From Ctena decussata (taxonomy: Eukaryota > Mollusca > Bivalvia > Lucinida > Lucinidae), in contig OZ022499.1 of the NCBI GenBank assembly GCA_963989385.1, positions 80,217,903 through 80,281,902 on the forward strand: a stretch of DNA of 64,000 nucleotides, given 5' to 3'. The translations under genes were made by a program, and so were the position numbers. How positions within the stretch are numbered: the first letter of the stretch is position 1; each line of letters starts with the position of its first letter. The notes under the pieces were generated by a model that was not told where the DNA came from, ran no database searches, and saw nothing but the letters and a program-made list of their open reading frames with translations. This document shows, one piece after another, positions 1 through 10,610 of the stretch.

Positions 1-1005
1 GTAGCAAAACAGCTTTGTAAATAAGCTCCATTTTTTATAATAATAAATAAGCATAACATTCAGAAAAATATTCAACTTTCATAATAAAACCAATCAGGGG
101 CCGGCAAATATTCATTATACGCCTGAAAGCTCTCCCCCAAAGAGGCGGGGCTTGCATAATGAGCATTTTTTTTACTGTAGTGCAACCTATACCTTCCACC
201 AAATTAAGGTCTTTAGCCTTCTTGTGTTATATAATGTAAAGTAGGTTCACTGCCATCATTTATTTATGCCAGGGATTACAGTTCTGCTAGTTGTGGAGAA
301 AATATTTGCTATCAACTCTATGGCAGCACTTGGCGGCCAAAGCATAAAACATTTACATTTTGAAATATCTTTCTCATACTATTTGTCCTGTTACAAAAAG
401 AAATATGCCTATGAACAATTAAGCCATCTGTGTTTTGTTTCTTTAATCTCTTATGTAAAAAGTACAGCATATCAGTCATACTTCAAGCAAAGTTCCATTG
501 CTGTAATATCTATTGATAAGTGGGCACTGTTAAAATATGCAAAATTTCTGAAATTTCGCCTTTGAAGGTATACAGAGTTCCTGCCATGCAATTAGCTGAC
601 AGACAGTTACTAATATATGATAAACTATTATTCCCAGTATATGTATCCTGCAAGTCTGACTGCATATCACAAGGTGCACAGCAGAAAAACTAACTTTTGC
701 AACCCACCCCCCTTCCTGCTTGGAGAAATTTCTAAGCGCAAACAATTTTACTGCTTTTGTTCTTCCTCAAATACAAGTCTATTGTCTTTAAACTACTACC
801 AAGCTTATAGAAACAACTTTTATATTTCTATTCTATTATTCTATACCCAACCAACTGCACATCCAGTAAAAAGAGGCCTTACAGAACTGTCTAATTAAGG
901 GTTGGTGAAGAAACAAGAATATAAACTGGTGCTGAGGGATACTGAGGTTCAAGAAAGGGAATATTCCACATAACAAAGGCTTTAAGTCAGATGAAAGCTA
1001 CTCAC

Positions 1006-1146
1006 CAGCAACCACTGATGCTGTCATATCCCAAAATGTAAAACTTCCAAGAGACGTCTTTATAGAATGCGACTCACAACAAACAATCTTCACTTGAGCC
1101 GGGTCCAGGCCAGCATGTCTTTTGAGATCAACGAGCCCTGTCTGAT
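1006..1146 (-). CDS. Candidate internal exon (phase 1-1), unrecognised protein
   Basis: On the minus strand a pyrimidine-rich stretch ending TTTGCTTTCAG precedes an open segment of 47 codons that ends at a GCTG|GTGAGT donor. The frame begins after two bases of a split codon and reads QTGLVDLKRHAGLDPAQVK, later CCESHSIKTSLGSFTFWD. The exon is symmetric (phase 1 at both ends). Its split first codon can be completed by the G left over from the candidate exon at 2127-2166, giving Asp. The motif CESH occurs in both exons, which hints at a repeated peptide module. I do not recognise the family. An identical copy lies at 3978-4118. The call rests on splice signals and phase only. Confidence 0.4.
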
Positions 1147-1618
1147 CTGAAAGCAAAATTGTATTTGCAAAGAAAAGCTCTTGCAATAACTTCTGTTTTC
1201 CCTATGTTTGTTGAGAATAATAATACAAATGATAATAATAAATAATAATAATAGACTGAAAATTGAACCTTGTAGTATTCCCAGCAGAACAGTCAAAGGG
1301 AGACAACTCCTCTTTCCATAGTACAGCATGCACAGTTTGATTTCTGAGTTGCAGATGCAAAGATAACTCAGATTAAAAGCATTTAAAGCATAAAACAAAT
1401 TCATACAATCTGAAAGGAACAGGTAAAAGATTTATGTTTTCTGCTTGTGTGCATAATATTTTCAAAGGGTATGGTTTGACCTGACCAGACTAGACTGCAC
1501 ACACAAAAGAGCTAATTTTGGTGCTTATACATGTATTGGTAACTATATGGAAAAGCATAATGTTGTGGCCTTATCAGAACTGTCTGAGTGAGATAGCTCT
1601 AATGACAGGCCATAACAT

Positions 1619-1653
1619 CATTAGAACTGCCTCTAAGAGGAGGTTCTAATGAG
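1619..1653. repeat. Hairpin with CATTAGAAC / GTTCTAATG arms
   Basis: CATTAGAACTGCCTC and GAGGAGGTTCTAATG are imperfect inverted repeats around a 3-base loop. A copy lies at 4591-4625 in unit 2. A related hairpin with the same kind of end lies at 60037-60080. Confidence 0.6.
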
Positions 1654-2126
1654 ACGAAACATACATTTCAACGCAAAAACGCAAACTGTGGCCTCAAACA
1701 GAACCTCCTCATTGCGCGTTCAAATGAACATCCTCAGCAAGACAGTTCTAATGAGGAGTCACAACGTATGTTATTTGTCAGGGAAACATAGGAAAAAGAA
1801 TGAAACTCCCAGATTAATTATCTATTTAGAGCTCTGGTTCTTTTATTAATGTTATGAAATCTTCAGTCAGTAGAAACTCATGCAGCCAAATCTAATAAAA
1901 TGCCCATAAATTTTCTTCCGAGAGAATATACAGAACTTAAAATGAATAAAATTTTGCAGTGCTCAATGAAAAAACAACTGAATTTAAGCTGAGAGTCTTC
2001 TCCGGCAATGTGTGCCGTACCATCTGATTCCCAGCGACGCTCAGTAAAACACGCAAGAATGCAAATAAGCAAAACGGAGTGCGAACAGGGCAGTTATTTG
2101 CAACTGCGGCCAAAACTATAACTTAC

Positions 2127-2166
2127 CGCTGAAATTATGGGATTCGCATACTGCTATTTCCTGGCC
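2127..2166 (-). CDS. Candidate short exon upstream of the 1006-1146 exon
   Basis: The minus strand has a strong donor, CAGCG|GTAAGT, whose upstream frame reads GQEIAVCESHNFS and leaves one base (phase 1), matching the phase of the next candidate exon at 1006-1146. The acceptor is weak: CACCAG at 2167-2172 with little pyrimidine tract, so the 5' boundary is a guess and the exon could start a few bases earlier after TAATAG. The plus strand also has a GTGAGT donor nearby, so the strand is not certain. Confidence 0.25.
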
Positions 2167-2697
2167 CTGGTGAGTCTATTACTAAGTTCTACAAGGCCCT
2201 GGGTTGTCCAACTGTCCCTGGCACAAGAGTAGCAAGAGGTCTGAAAAACATCCAGAGCACAAAATGAATAGCGCAAACCTCATATGTTCCATATTGACAG
2301 ATGCGATTCTAAATTGTGTCGGCTTCAATGAAAGCCGGCGGCTACGACATAAGTGCGAGACATCTAACTGTTCTCCAGTAGCACTCCTCATGGGCAACTG
2401 GTCTCAAATAAGCTTTAAGGACAACATATATATGACAGCCTATGACTTCTTTCCATTATTCAAGTCACATCTGGCCAAGAAACAGACCTTTCTGCAAAAG
2501 CATGTTCTCATAACCCCACCCACTCAGTGCAATAATGGGTCCATAGTGAAAACTGGATTTTTCTGCATATCAGCTGTATATTTGTGCCAAAAAGCTTCAT
2601 TGTTTGCTGTGAGTACATGCAAAACCAGAATATGGGGTTCCATTTTGGGAATCAGGGCTATCTCGAAGAAAACATACACAAGCAAATTCTGGGTTTA

Positions 2698-3159
2698 GGT
2701 GGCACTACACTAAAAAAAATCCCATAGCTCACAGTGCAAAATGGGTCAAAGTCAATGCACTGCCAATTTTCTCCTGGTCTAAACTTTCCAAATTGAGGCA
2801 TGGAATTGAATAGACAACACCTTTACCTACCAGTAATAGCTAAAAAAGTTGGGGGTTGTGCGGCATATTTTTGACTCATTCTATTTTTAGTGCTGACAGG
2901 ATGTAGTTCGCAGTGAATAAATCTCGAAACTTTCACTGCCACCCCTGTGTATTTTTCAACCCCAACAAAAATGTAGCAAAACAGCTTTGTAAATAAGCTC
3001 CATTTTTTATAATAATAAATAAGCATAACATTCAGAAAAATATTCAACTTTCATAATAAAACCAATCAGGGGCCGGCAAATATTCATTATACGCCTGAAA
3101 GCTCTCCCCCAAAGAGGCGGGGCTTGCATAATGAGCATTTTTTTTACTGTAGTGCAACC
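2698..3159 (+). mobile_element. Element M, copy at junction of units 1 and 2 (MITE-like, 462 bp)
   Basis: The element starts GGTGGCACTACA and ends TGTAGTGCAACC; the two ends are inverted repeats matching at 11 of 12 positions. It is flanked by TA on both sides (2696-2697 and 3160-3161), which fits a TA target duplication. No open frame looks real. The same element is seen at 1-187 (right part only), 5670-6131 and 61545-62004, so it is a dispersed non-autonomous family and not just part of the tandem unit. Confidence 0.8.
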
Positions 3160-3977
3160 TATACCTTCCACCAAATTAAGGTCTTTAGCCTTCTTGTGTT
3201 ATATAATGTAAAGTAGGTTCACTGCCATCATTTATTTATGCCAGGGATTACAGTTCTGCTAGTTGTGGAGAAAATATTTGCTATCAACTCTATGGCAGCA
3301 CTTGGCGGCCAAAGCATAAAACATTTACATTTTGAAATATCTTTCTCATACTATTTGTCCTGTTACAAAAAGAAATATGCCTATGAACAATTAAGCCATC
3401 TGTGTTTTGTTTCTTTAATCTCTTATGTAAAAAGTACAGCATATCAGTCATACTTCAAGCAAAGTTCCATTGCTGTAATATCTATTGATAAGTGGGCACT
3501 GTTAAAATATGCAAAATTTCTGAAATTTCGCCTTTGAAGGTATACAGAGTTCCTGCCATGCAATTAGCTGACAGACAGTTACTAATATATGATAAACTAT
3601 TATTCCCAGTATATGTATCCTGCAAGTCTGACTGCATATCACAAGGTGCACAGCAGAAAAACTAACTTTTGCAACCCACCCCCCTTCCTGCTTGGAGAAA
3701 TTTCTGGGCGCAAACAATTTTACTGCTTTTGTTCTTCCTCAAATACAAGTCTATTGTCTTTAAACTACTACCAAGCTTATAGAAACAACTTTTATATTTC
3801 TATTCTATTATTCTATACCCAACCAACTGCACATCCAGTAAAAAGAGGCCTTACAGAACTGTCTAATTAAGGGTTGGTGAAGAAACAAGAATATAAACTG
3901 GTGCTGAGGGATACTGAGGTTCAAGAAAGGGAATATTCCACATAACAAAGGCTTTAAGTCTGATGAAAGCTACTCAC

Positions 3978-4118
3978 CAGCAACCACTGATGCTGTCATA
4001 TCCCAAAATGTAAAACTTCCAAGAGACGTCTTTATAGAATGCGACTCACAACAAACAATCTTCACTTGAGCCGGGTCCAGGCCAGCATGTCTTTTGAGAT
4101 CAACGAGCCCTGTCTGAT
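3978..4118 (-). CDS. Duplicate of the phase 1-1 candidate exon in unit 2
   Basis: Same sequence and splice signals as 1006-1146, displaced by 2972 bases. The partner short exon is at 5099-5138. If the unit carries part of a gene, the tandem array would repeat these exons in the same orientation. Confidence 0.4.
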
Positions 4119-5669
4119 CTGAAAGCAAAATTGTATTTGCAAAGAAAAGCTCTTGCAATAACTTCTGTTTTCCCTATGTTTGTTGAGAATAATAATACAA
4201 ATGATAATAATAAATAATAATAATAGACTGAAAATTGAACCTTGTAGTATTCCCAGCAGAACAGTCAAAGGGAGACAACTCCTCTTTCCATAGTACAGCA
4301 TGCACAGTTTGATTTCTGAGTTGCAGATGCAAAGATAACTCAGATTAAAAGCATTTAAAGCATAAAACAAATTCATACAATCTGAAAGGAACAGGTAAAA
4401 GATTTATGTTTTCTGCTTGTGTGCATAATATTTTCAAAGGGTATGGTTTGACCTGACCAGACTAGACTGCACACACAAAAGAGCTAATTTTGGTGCTTAT
4501 ACATGTATTGGTAACTATATGGAAAAGCATAATGTTGTGGCCTTATCAGAACTGTCTGAGTGAGATAGCTCTAATGACAGGCCATAACATCATTAGAACT
4601 GCCTCTAAGAGGAGGTTCTAATGAGACGAAACATACATTTCAACGCAAAAACGCAAACTGTGGCCTCAAACAGAACCTCCTCATTGCGCGTTCAAATGAA
4701 CATCCTCAGCAAGACAGTTCTAATGAGGAGTCACAACGTATGTTATTTGTCAGGGAAACATAGGAAAAAGAATGAAACTCCCAGATTAATTATCTATTTA
4801 GAGCTCTGGTTCTTTTATTAATGTTATGAAATCTTCAGTCAGTAGAAACTCATGCAGCCAAATCTAATAAAATGCCCATAAATTTTCTTCCGAGAGAATA
4901 TACAGAACTTAAAATGAATAAAATTTTGCAGTGCTCAATGAAAAAACAACTGAATTTAAGCTGAGAGTCTTCTCCGGCAATGTGTGCCGTACCATCTGAT
5001 TCCCAGCGACGCTCAGTAAAACACGCAAGAATGCAAATAAGCAAAACGGAGTGCGAACAGGGCAGTTATTTGCAACTGCGGCCAAAACTATAACTTACCG
5101 CTGAAATTATGGGATTCGCATACTGCTATTTCCTGGCCCTGGTGAGTCTATTACTAAGTTCTACAAGGCCCTGGGTTGTCCAACTGTCCCTGGCACAAGA
5201 GTAGCAAGAGGTCTGAAAAACATCCAGAGCACAAAATGAATAGCGCAAACCTCATATGTTCCATATTGACAGATGCGATTCTAAATTGTGTCGGCTTCAA
5301 TGAAAGCCGGCGGCTACGACATAAGTGCGAGACATCTAACTGTTCTCCAGTAGCACTCCTCATGGGCAACTGGTCTCAAATAAGCTTTAAGGACAACATA
5401 TATATGACAGCCTATGACTTCTTTCCATTATTCAAGTCACATCTGGCCAAGAAACAGACCTTTCTGCAAAAGCATGTTCTCATAACCCCACCCACTCAGT
5501 GCAATAATGGGTCCATAGTGAAAACTGGATTTTTCTGCATATCAGCTGTATATTTGTGCCAAAAAGCTTCATTGTTTGCTGTGAGTACATGCAAAACCAG
5601 AATATGGGGTTCCATTTTGGGAATCAGGGCTATCTCGAAGAAAACATACACAAGCAAATTCTGGGTTTA

Positions 5670-6131
5670 GGTGGCACTACACTAAAAAAAATCCCATAGC
5701 TCACAGTGCAAAATGGGTCAAAGTCAATGCACTGCCAATTTTCTCCTGGTCTAAACTTTCCAAATTGAGGCATGGAATTGAATAGACAACACCTTTACCT
5801 ACCAGTAATAGCTAAAAAAGTTGGGGGTTGTGCGGCATATTTTTGACTCATTCTATTTTTAGTGCTGACAGGATGTAGTTCGCAGTGAATAAATCTCGAA
5901 ACTTTCACTGCCACCCCTGTGTATTTTTCAACCCCAACAAAAATGTAGCAAAACAGCTTTGTAAATAAGCTCCATTTTTTATAATAATAAATAAGCATAA
6001 CGCTCAGAAAAATATTCAACTTTCATAATAAAACCAATCAGGGGCCGGCAAATATTCATTATACGCCTGAAAGCTCTCCCCCAAAGAGGCGGGGCTTGCA
6101 TAATGAGCATTTTTTTTACTGTAGTGCAACC
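5670..6131 (+). mobile_element. Element M, chimeric copy closing the tandem array
   Basis: This copy has the left flank of the tandem unit (TA at 5668-5669) but its right flank is TGTC followed by a terminal repeat of element C at 6133-6156. The copy at 2698 has TA on both sides. The mismatch of flanks suggests this copy is a recombinant between an M inserted in the repeated segment and an M inserted in element C. Confidence 0.75.
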
Positions 6132-6132
6132 T

Positions 6133-6156
6133 GTCACCAACATCTGACGTTACGTC
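6133..6156 (-). repeat. Solo terminal repeat of element C
   Basis: The 24 bases here are the inverse of GACGTAACGTCAGATGTTGG plus TGAC, which forms the ends of the element at 40337-41600 and the left end of that at 61521. The matching left end is not in the window. Its position directly after the last M copy suggests the tandem array lies inside, or replaced part of, an element C. Confidence 0.8.
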
Positions 6157-6740
6157 TCCTGGGCTCGACTCCCATCGGGACACACGTCCGAATATTATTT
6201 TCAATGTAATAAACTCTCTACAAAATCAAATATGACAGGAAAAGCACCCGTTCTTACATCTTCCTATAAGCTTGCATGCGTATGTGTACGTACAAAAATA
6301 TCTGCGATGAGAAAAAACACACTGTATTCGTTCCCTAAATTAGTAAGTATTGATTATTATAAAAATATGGTTGCTAAATTTGCATATTGGTTTTGGGGCA
6401 TTTATCACGTTTATTACCTCCCCTGAAGTACTGATACATTTCTTATGCGATTAATTCCGTAACATATCTCTGTTCCATTCCGTTCCGTTTCGTTCCGTTC
6501 CGCAAAATACCAATAACAATACCAAATACACTAATAGCCAATTTCCCGGTGGGGGGAAAAGGGACTATGGGGGAAAAGTGGCTCTATGAGGTCCGGACAA
6601 TTCACTATATAGCCGTCCTTCCTATAGCCATTTTCCCGGGGGGAAAAACCACTCTCTGACAGTTGCTTTATTTGACCTAGTGCACAATATGGAGGCTATC
6701 TTTGACCTTCCATAGCTGTTAATAGCTTCTACATCCAAGT
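6157..6740. other. Non-coding stretch with short repeats
   Basis: Holds a GTTCC pentamer microsatellite at about 6472-6501 and a duplicated CCCGG(T/G)GGGGAAAA block near 6546-6655. Nothing else is recognised. Confidence 0.6.
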
Positions 6741-7576
6741 TTTACGTATGTCCTTGGTACCTGAAAATATGAAAAGGAACAAATCAAAAACAGCGGAAAA
6801 AACATGAAGTTGTTTTCACCATTATAAGTCAATGGGAATTTTTTTCCGATGCTCAAGGGCAGCTAACTTCGTAGTGGTTAACCTGATCTGGCCAAAATTT
6901 GAACTTGTTTAAGATATTATGCATTTCCTCATTACCTGCAAGTTTGAAAAGGATCGGATCAGTAGAAACCAAGAAAAAGTGGTGACATTGATTTTTTGGA
7001 CGCTAAAAGGCAGGTAACTCCATAGTCAGTAGTGGGATCTAGCCGAAATTCAAACTAATCCAAGCTTTTATGCATATCCTCATTACCTGCAAGTATGAAA
7101 AGGATCCGATGAAAAATAGCGGAGAAAATGTGATGACGTTGTTTTCTCCATTATAACACTATGGGATTTTTATCAAACGCTCAAGGGCAGCTAACTCCGT
7201 AGTCTGTGCTCGAATCCGGCCAAATTTCGAACTCATCCAAGCTCTTATGTATGTCATCATTACCTGCAAGTATGATAAGGATCTAATCAAAAACAGTTGA
7301 GAAAACGTGACGACGCCATTTTCCCCATTATAACCCTATGGGGGCTATCTAATGCCATGGAAACCAGAGTTCTGAGCTGATCTGCACCAAAACCTAATGC
7401 AGCCTTTCCCCCACCCCAATGATGCTTCAGATAAAATTTGTTTGCGATCAGCCCACTGGTCTCTGAGAAATTTATGTTTGAAAGTGTTGACGCACCCACC
7501 CACGCACGCACGGACGACGGCTCGACTCCCATCCTATAAGCTCACCTCTGAGCCTTCGGCTCAGGTAAGCTAAAAA
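6741..7576. repeat. Degenerate tandem repeat with foldback end
   Basis: About four diverged units, spaced 150-177 bases, share phrases such as ATTACCTGCAAGTATGAAAA (6931, 7082, 7259; a diverged first copy near 6755) and CTCAAGGGCAGCTAACTCCG. The block ends in a stem with arms AGCTCACCT and AGGTAAGCT around GAGCCTTCGGCTC (7539-7572). I recall very similar repeats from bivalve genomes, but that is memory, not a search. Confidence 0.75.
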
Positions 7577-7580
7577 GATA

Positions 7581-7722
7581 GGGTCGAGTCGGGTAACTTC
7601 GGACAGCGGGTAAATTCAGACATACCAATGCAAACAGTTTGCCCAGTTAATATTGTTTTAATTCAAAACAACTGACATACACAGGAAACAATGTCACTGT
7701 GTGAATTTACCCGACTTGACCC
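7581..7722. mobile_element. Small MITE, family P, copy 1 (142 bp)
   Basis: Terminal repeats GGGTCGAGTCGGGTAA and the inverse of TTACCCGACTTGACCC, flanked by TA at 7579-7580 and 7723-7724. A second family member lies at 57717-57913. TA duplication and short inverted ends fit a Tc1/mariner-type non-autonomous element. Confidence 0.8.
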
Positions 7723-7785
7723 TAATGGAGGGTGTGAGTATCGCCCACTTTGAGCGCAGAGAGAAGGTGACCCTTCGGAGCACCG

Positions 7786-7835
7786 CTCGGTCAATTCTGT
7801 GAATCACGGAAATGGACGAGCGGTGTTCCGATTGG
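7786..7835. repeat. Inverted repeat, about 16-bp arms
   Basis: CGGAGCACCGCTCGGTC and GACGAGCGGTGTTCCG face each other across a short spacer. No flanking duplication was found. Confidence 0.5.
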
Positions 7836-8339
7836 GAAGGTGACCTGTTTGGGGTAAACTCGCTAAAAAATGTGTATCTATCATGATGTATGGGACAAAT
7901 TTGGACATTACTCTCTAGAGATATGGCTGTGGACTAATTTTCTGTCTCGTAAACACTTTAAATTCATTCTCTAAAGTGTAAAAGGCAATGATAAGGAACT
8001 GATCCAATCAAATAACACATACCATTTACGACACCAAGCGACAAATACTACAATAATAGCACGACCATTCCAGCGGATAACAAAGAAAGGAACATGTATT
8101 TATCATATGACGTCGCGTCTGAGAGTGTAATAACGCCATGCATTAAAATGATAATTAACTAGTGGATTTAAAAATATGCAAATTACGTCGTAACGTTATG
8201 CGTTGACATCCATTAAAACGTCGCGTTTACTTATGACAAAATCGAGACCTGTCAGAGCAAAATTTGCGAGCAAAATGCGATTTTTAGAGTCATATGATAC
8301 ATAGACTCTTGCATTCATGCTCCTGTATTATTTAATTTA

Positions 8340-8507
8340 TTAAACCCATTAGGTGAAAACCGATAAGATGCTAGGCATAGCCTCGCATCTTAACTTTTTC
8401 CCTAACTCGTTTAATAATTTCAATAAACTCATTGGGGGAAACCCGACAAGATGCTCGGCACAGCCTCGCATCTTTTCTTTTTCCCCAACTCGTTTAACAA
8501 ATTCAAT
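8340..8507 (+). repeat. Two-copy tandem repeat, about 84-bp unit
   Basis: Units at about 8340-8423 and 8424-8507 each hold an arm pair AAGATGC ... GCATCTT around GGCACAGCCTC (AGGCATAGCCTC in the first), then TTTTTCCC(C)AACTCGTTTAA. The second copy is closer to a symmetric hairpin. Confidence 0.75.
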
Positions 8508-8548
8508 AATACATGAGCACTCATGTAAGATCCACTATGTATCATGGT

Positions 8549-9600
8549 AAAGGGTCAAAAGTAGTTCCATAAAATTGATTTTCCCATAGACTTCAGTGTA
8601 TTTTCATGTTTACTGGAAATTACTTTTTGGCACTTCTGTTGAACGGATTACGATTATTTTGGAACTGGGACAAAGCTAAACGGATAATGGATGCAATATA
8701 TTAGTTTCATTTCAGTCGTTCAACATATAACTAAACAGCAAAACATTAATTTTTCGGCTTTAGCCGTATAACCTTAGTATTGACCTAGATTTGAAAAGTA
8801 TTTCATCGGCCAACATATATACGCCCGATATTTTGATGCAAGTAGCTTACTTTCGCTTTGTCTCTCTACTCTCAGATTCAATTGACTGTTGGCCTATAAA
8901 CCGTGTCGTGATGAATCCAGATATTTCGGTCCAAATCGCTTTTTGCCAAAGAACATTTTGTCCGTTATGTCGCTCATGTAAAATATAAAACCAACAAGAT
9001 AACTTGACACAGAAATCGAAGTCGAAATTAAATAATTATTGCTGGCTTAGTTGTTGCTGTTGTGTTGGAAGTGCAACACTTTTAAGGTTATATGTGGGGC
9101 TGTCAGCCAACCAGTGTTCATTGTTACATGCAACACTGACAGACCCCCATCAAAATTCAACAGCATACCCCAACACCAACAACAAATATGCATATCAACA
9201 TGCGCATCCGAACGATCTGATCAGCACATTCGATATCTTACATTTAGCTGACTCATACATATTACAATACACACTTCTATTCAATCTAAGCCGATTATCT
9301 TTTTTAAAGACATTTTTTGTTTCGTTTGAGTTTTTGGTCCATCTTTTTCTTGGCGTCGCCATTAGCGTCAATGGACACGTGTTAATTTCAAAATTTATGC
9401 TAAGACTGACAGTCCGTATCATAAACTTAGGGGCCAGAATTTAGTAATGTAAACAATGTTGACTGCAGTGTTCATTTTTAGCTTTTTAAGCATAAACATT
9501 ATTTTATGCTTATTCTGGGAGAACGGCATTTTTTCTTGTAAACATGTTAGTACACTAAAATCTATGGGAAAATAATTTTGTGGCATTGCTTTTGACCCTT
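8549..9600. mobile_element. Inverted-repeat element, 1.05 kb, about 63-bp arms
   Basis: The left end starts AAGGGTCAAAAG and about 63 bases match the inverse of the right end (9537-9600), including TTTTCCCATAGA and CATGTTTAC, with scattered differences. The interior holds an open frame of 146 codons (9004-9444) with no recognisable domain and a small GTGTTG/CAACAC hairpin near 9063. No clear flanking duplication was found, so the exact ends are uncertain. Confidence 0.65.
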
Positions 9601-9694
9601 GACTGCAGTAACAAAGCTAGCCTGATAAAAGTATGAATTTGTTGAGCACTATAACCCACCTTTTATACAGACATCAGAATGAAAAGAACATATT

Positions 9695-9924
9695 GAGCCG
9701 CGACACTTGAAAACAATAAATTGGTTGTGCGACCAGCGCAGACTCAGATCAGCCTGGGCATCCGCCCAGTCTAATAAGAGTCTTCGCTGTCCGCATGGAG
9801 GTAGCTTTGACCCTTAGCTGACCTTTAAGCGCTTAGCAGAGAGCCTGATCGACTGGGCTAATGCCCAGACTTTTCTGAGTCTGCGCTGGGCGCACAACCA
9901 TTTTGTTTTCTCGTGTTGCGGCTC
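9695..9924. mobile_element. Palindromic MITE family A, copy 1
   Basis: Begins GAGCCGCGACAC and ends with the inverse, with long inverted inner arms built on CAGACTCAGATCAGCCTGGG and GCGCCCAGCGCAG. Nine copies are visible in the window; this one is moderately diverged. The element is almost entirely two arms around a short variable centre (TTAGCTACCCTTT-like). Confidence 0.85.
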
Positions 9925-10170
9925 CTATTTGGACGCCTATAGACAAGAGGAAACAACAACAGCTTTGATCAGCCACAATCATGACAATGGAGACATAAAG
10001 AAATAAAGTACTGCGGGCATGAATCGGGTAAACGGAGCTATACTAAAGGTTATTAAAATTCAAAACCATCGCAATTGCCGACATAATGTCAATGTATCGT
10101 TTTTTCTTTCAGTACCAAATGAAAACACGACAAGTTATGCTAGTTACGGTAAGTTATTCAGCTATTTTCT

Positions 10171-10610
10171 ATGGTGGCTGGTTTGTGCCATTTCGTCTTT
10201 TCGTCTTTTCGCCGCGAAAAGACGCCACGCGAAAAGACGAAAAGACGAAAAGACGCCATGCGAAAAGACGAAAAGACGAAAAAACGCCAGGCGAAAAGAC
10301 GAAAAGACGAAATAACGCCAGGCGAAAAGACGAAAAGACGAAACCCGCCACGCGAAAAGACGAAATTGCAGCGCGAAAAGACGAAAAAACGCCATGCGAA
10401 AAGACGCCATTTGATTCTCTTAAATTGTCGTCTTTTCGCGTGGCATTTTTTCGTCTTTTCGTCTTTTCGCCTGGCGTCTTTTCGTCTTTTTGCATGGCGT
10501 TATTTCGTCTTTTCGTCTTTTCGCGTGGCGTTATTTCGTCTTTTCGCGTGGCGTTATTTCGTCTTTTAGTCTTTTCGCATGGCGTCTTTTCGTCTTTTCG
10601 TCTTTTCGCA
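10171..10610 (+). repeat. GAAAAGAC palindromic array, locus 1
   Basis: After a leader ATGGTGGCTGGTTTGTGCC the sequence is built from octamers GAAAAGAC, variant octamers GAAATAAC or GAAAAAAC, and a heptamer GCCA(C/T/G)GC, giving a unit near 31 bp (three octamers plus heptamer). The left arm (to about 10406) is in the GAAAAGAC orientation; after a unique spacer around 10409-10431 (ATTTGATTCTCTTAAATTGT) the right arm runs as its complement, GTCTTTTC, to 10610. Long open frames arise in all frames simply because the octamers contain few stop codons; they are not genes. Confidence 0.95.

Larger units (their letters stand above)
188..2697. other. Body of tandem unit
   Basis: Apart from the candidate minus-strand exons and the hairpin, this AT-rich segment holds (ATAA)-type low complexity near 1218-1255 and open frames up to 164 codons without recognisable domains. 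I see no transposase, RNA gene or promoter. Confidence 0.6.
1..6131. repeat. Tandem segmental duplication, 2972-bp unit
   Basis: The sequence repeats with an exact period of 2972 bases: positions 1-2697 (a unit cut by the window edge), 2698-5669 (a full unit) and 5670-6131 (only the first 462 bases of a third unit). The copies are almost identical; the differences I noticed are AA at 734-735 against GG at 3706-3707, A989 against T3961, and two changes near 6002. Each unit consists of the 462-bp inverted-repeat element M plus about 2510 bp of other sequence. The third copy stops exactly at the end of M, so the array boundary coincides with an element boundary. The array may extend left of the window. 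A very recent unequal exchange or a false assembly duplication would both fit. Confidence 0.95.

Noticed and set aside
2204..2698. Open frame of 164 codons in the tandem unit (also at 5176-5670)
   Set aside because: No recognisable domain, uneven composition, overlap with a frame on the other strand, and it ends at the first base of element M.
9004..9444. Open frame of 146 codons
   Set aside because: Inside an inverted-repeat element; Cys and Leu runs at the start come from GTTGTTGCTGTTGTG-type sequence; no transposase motif.
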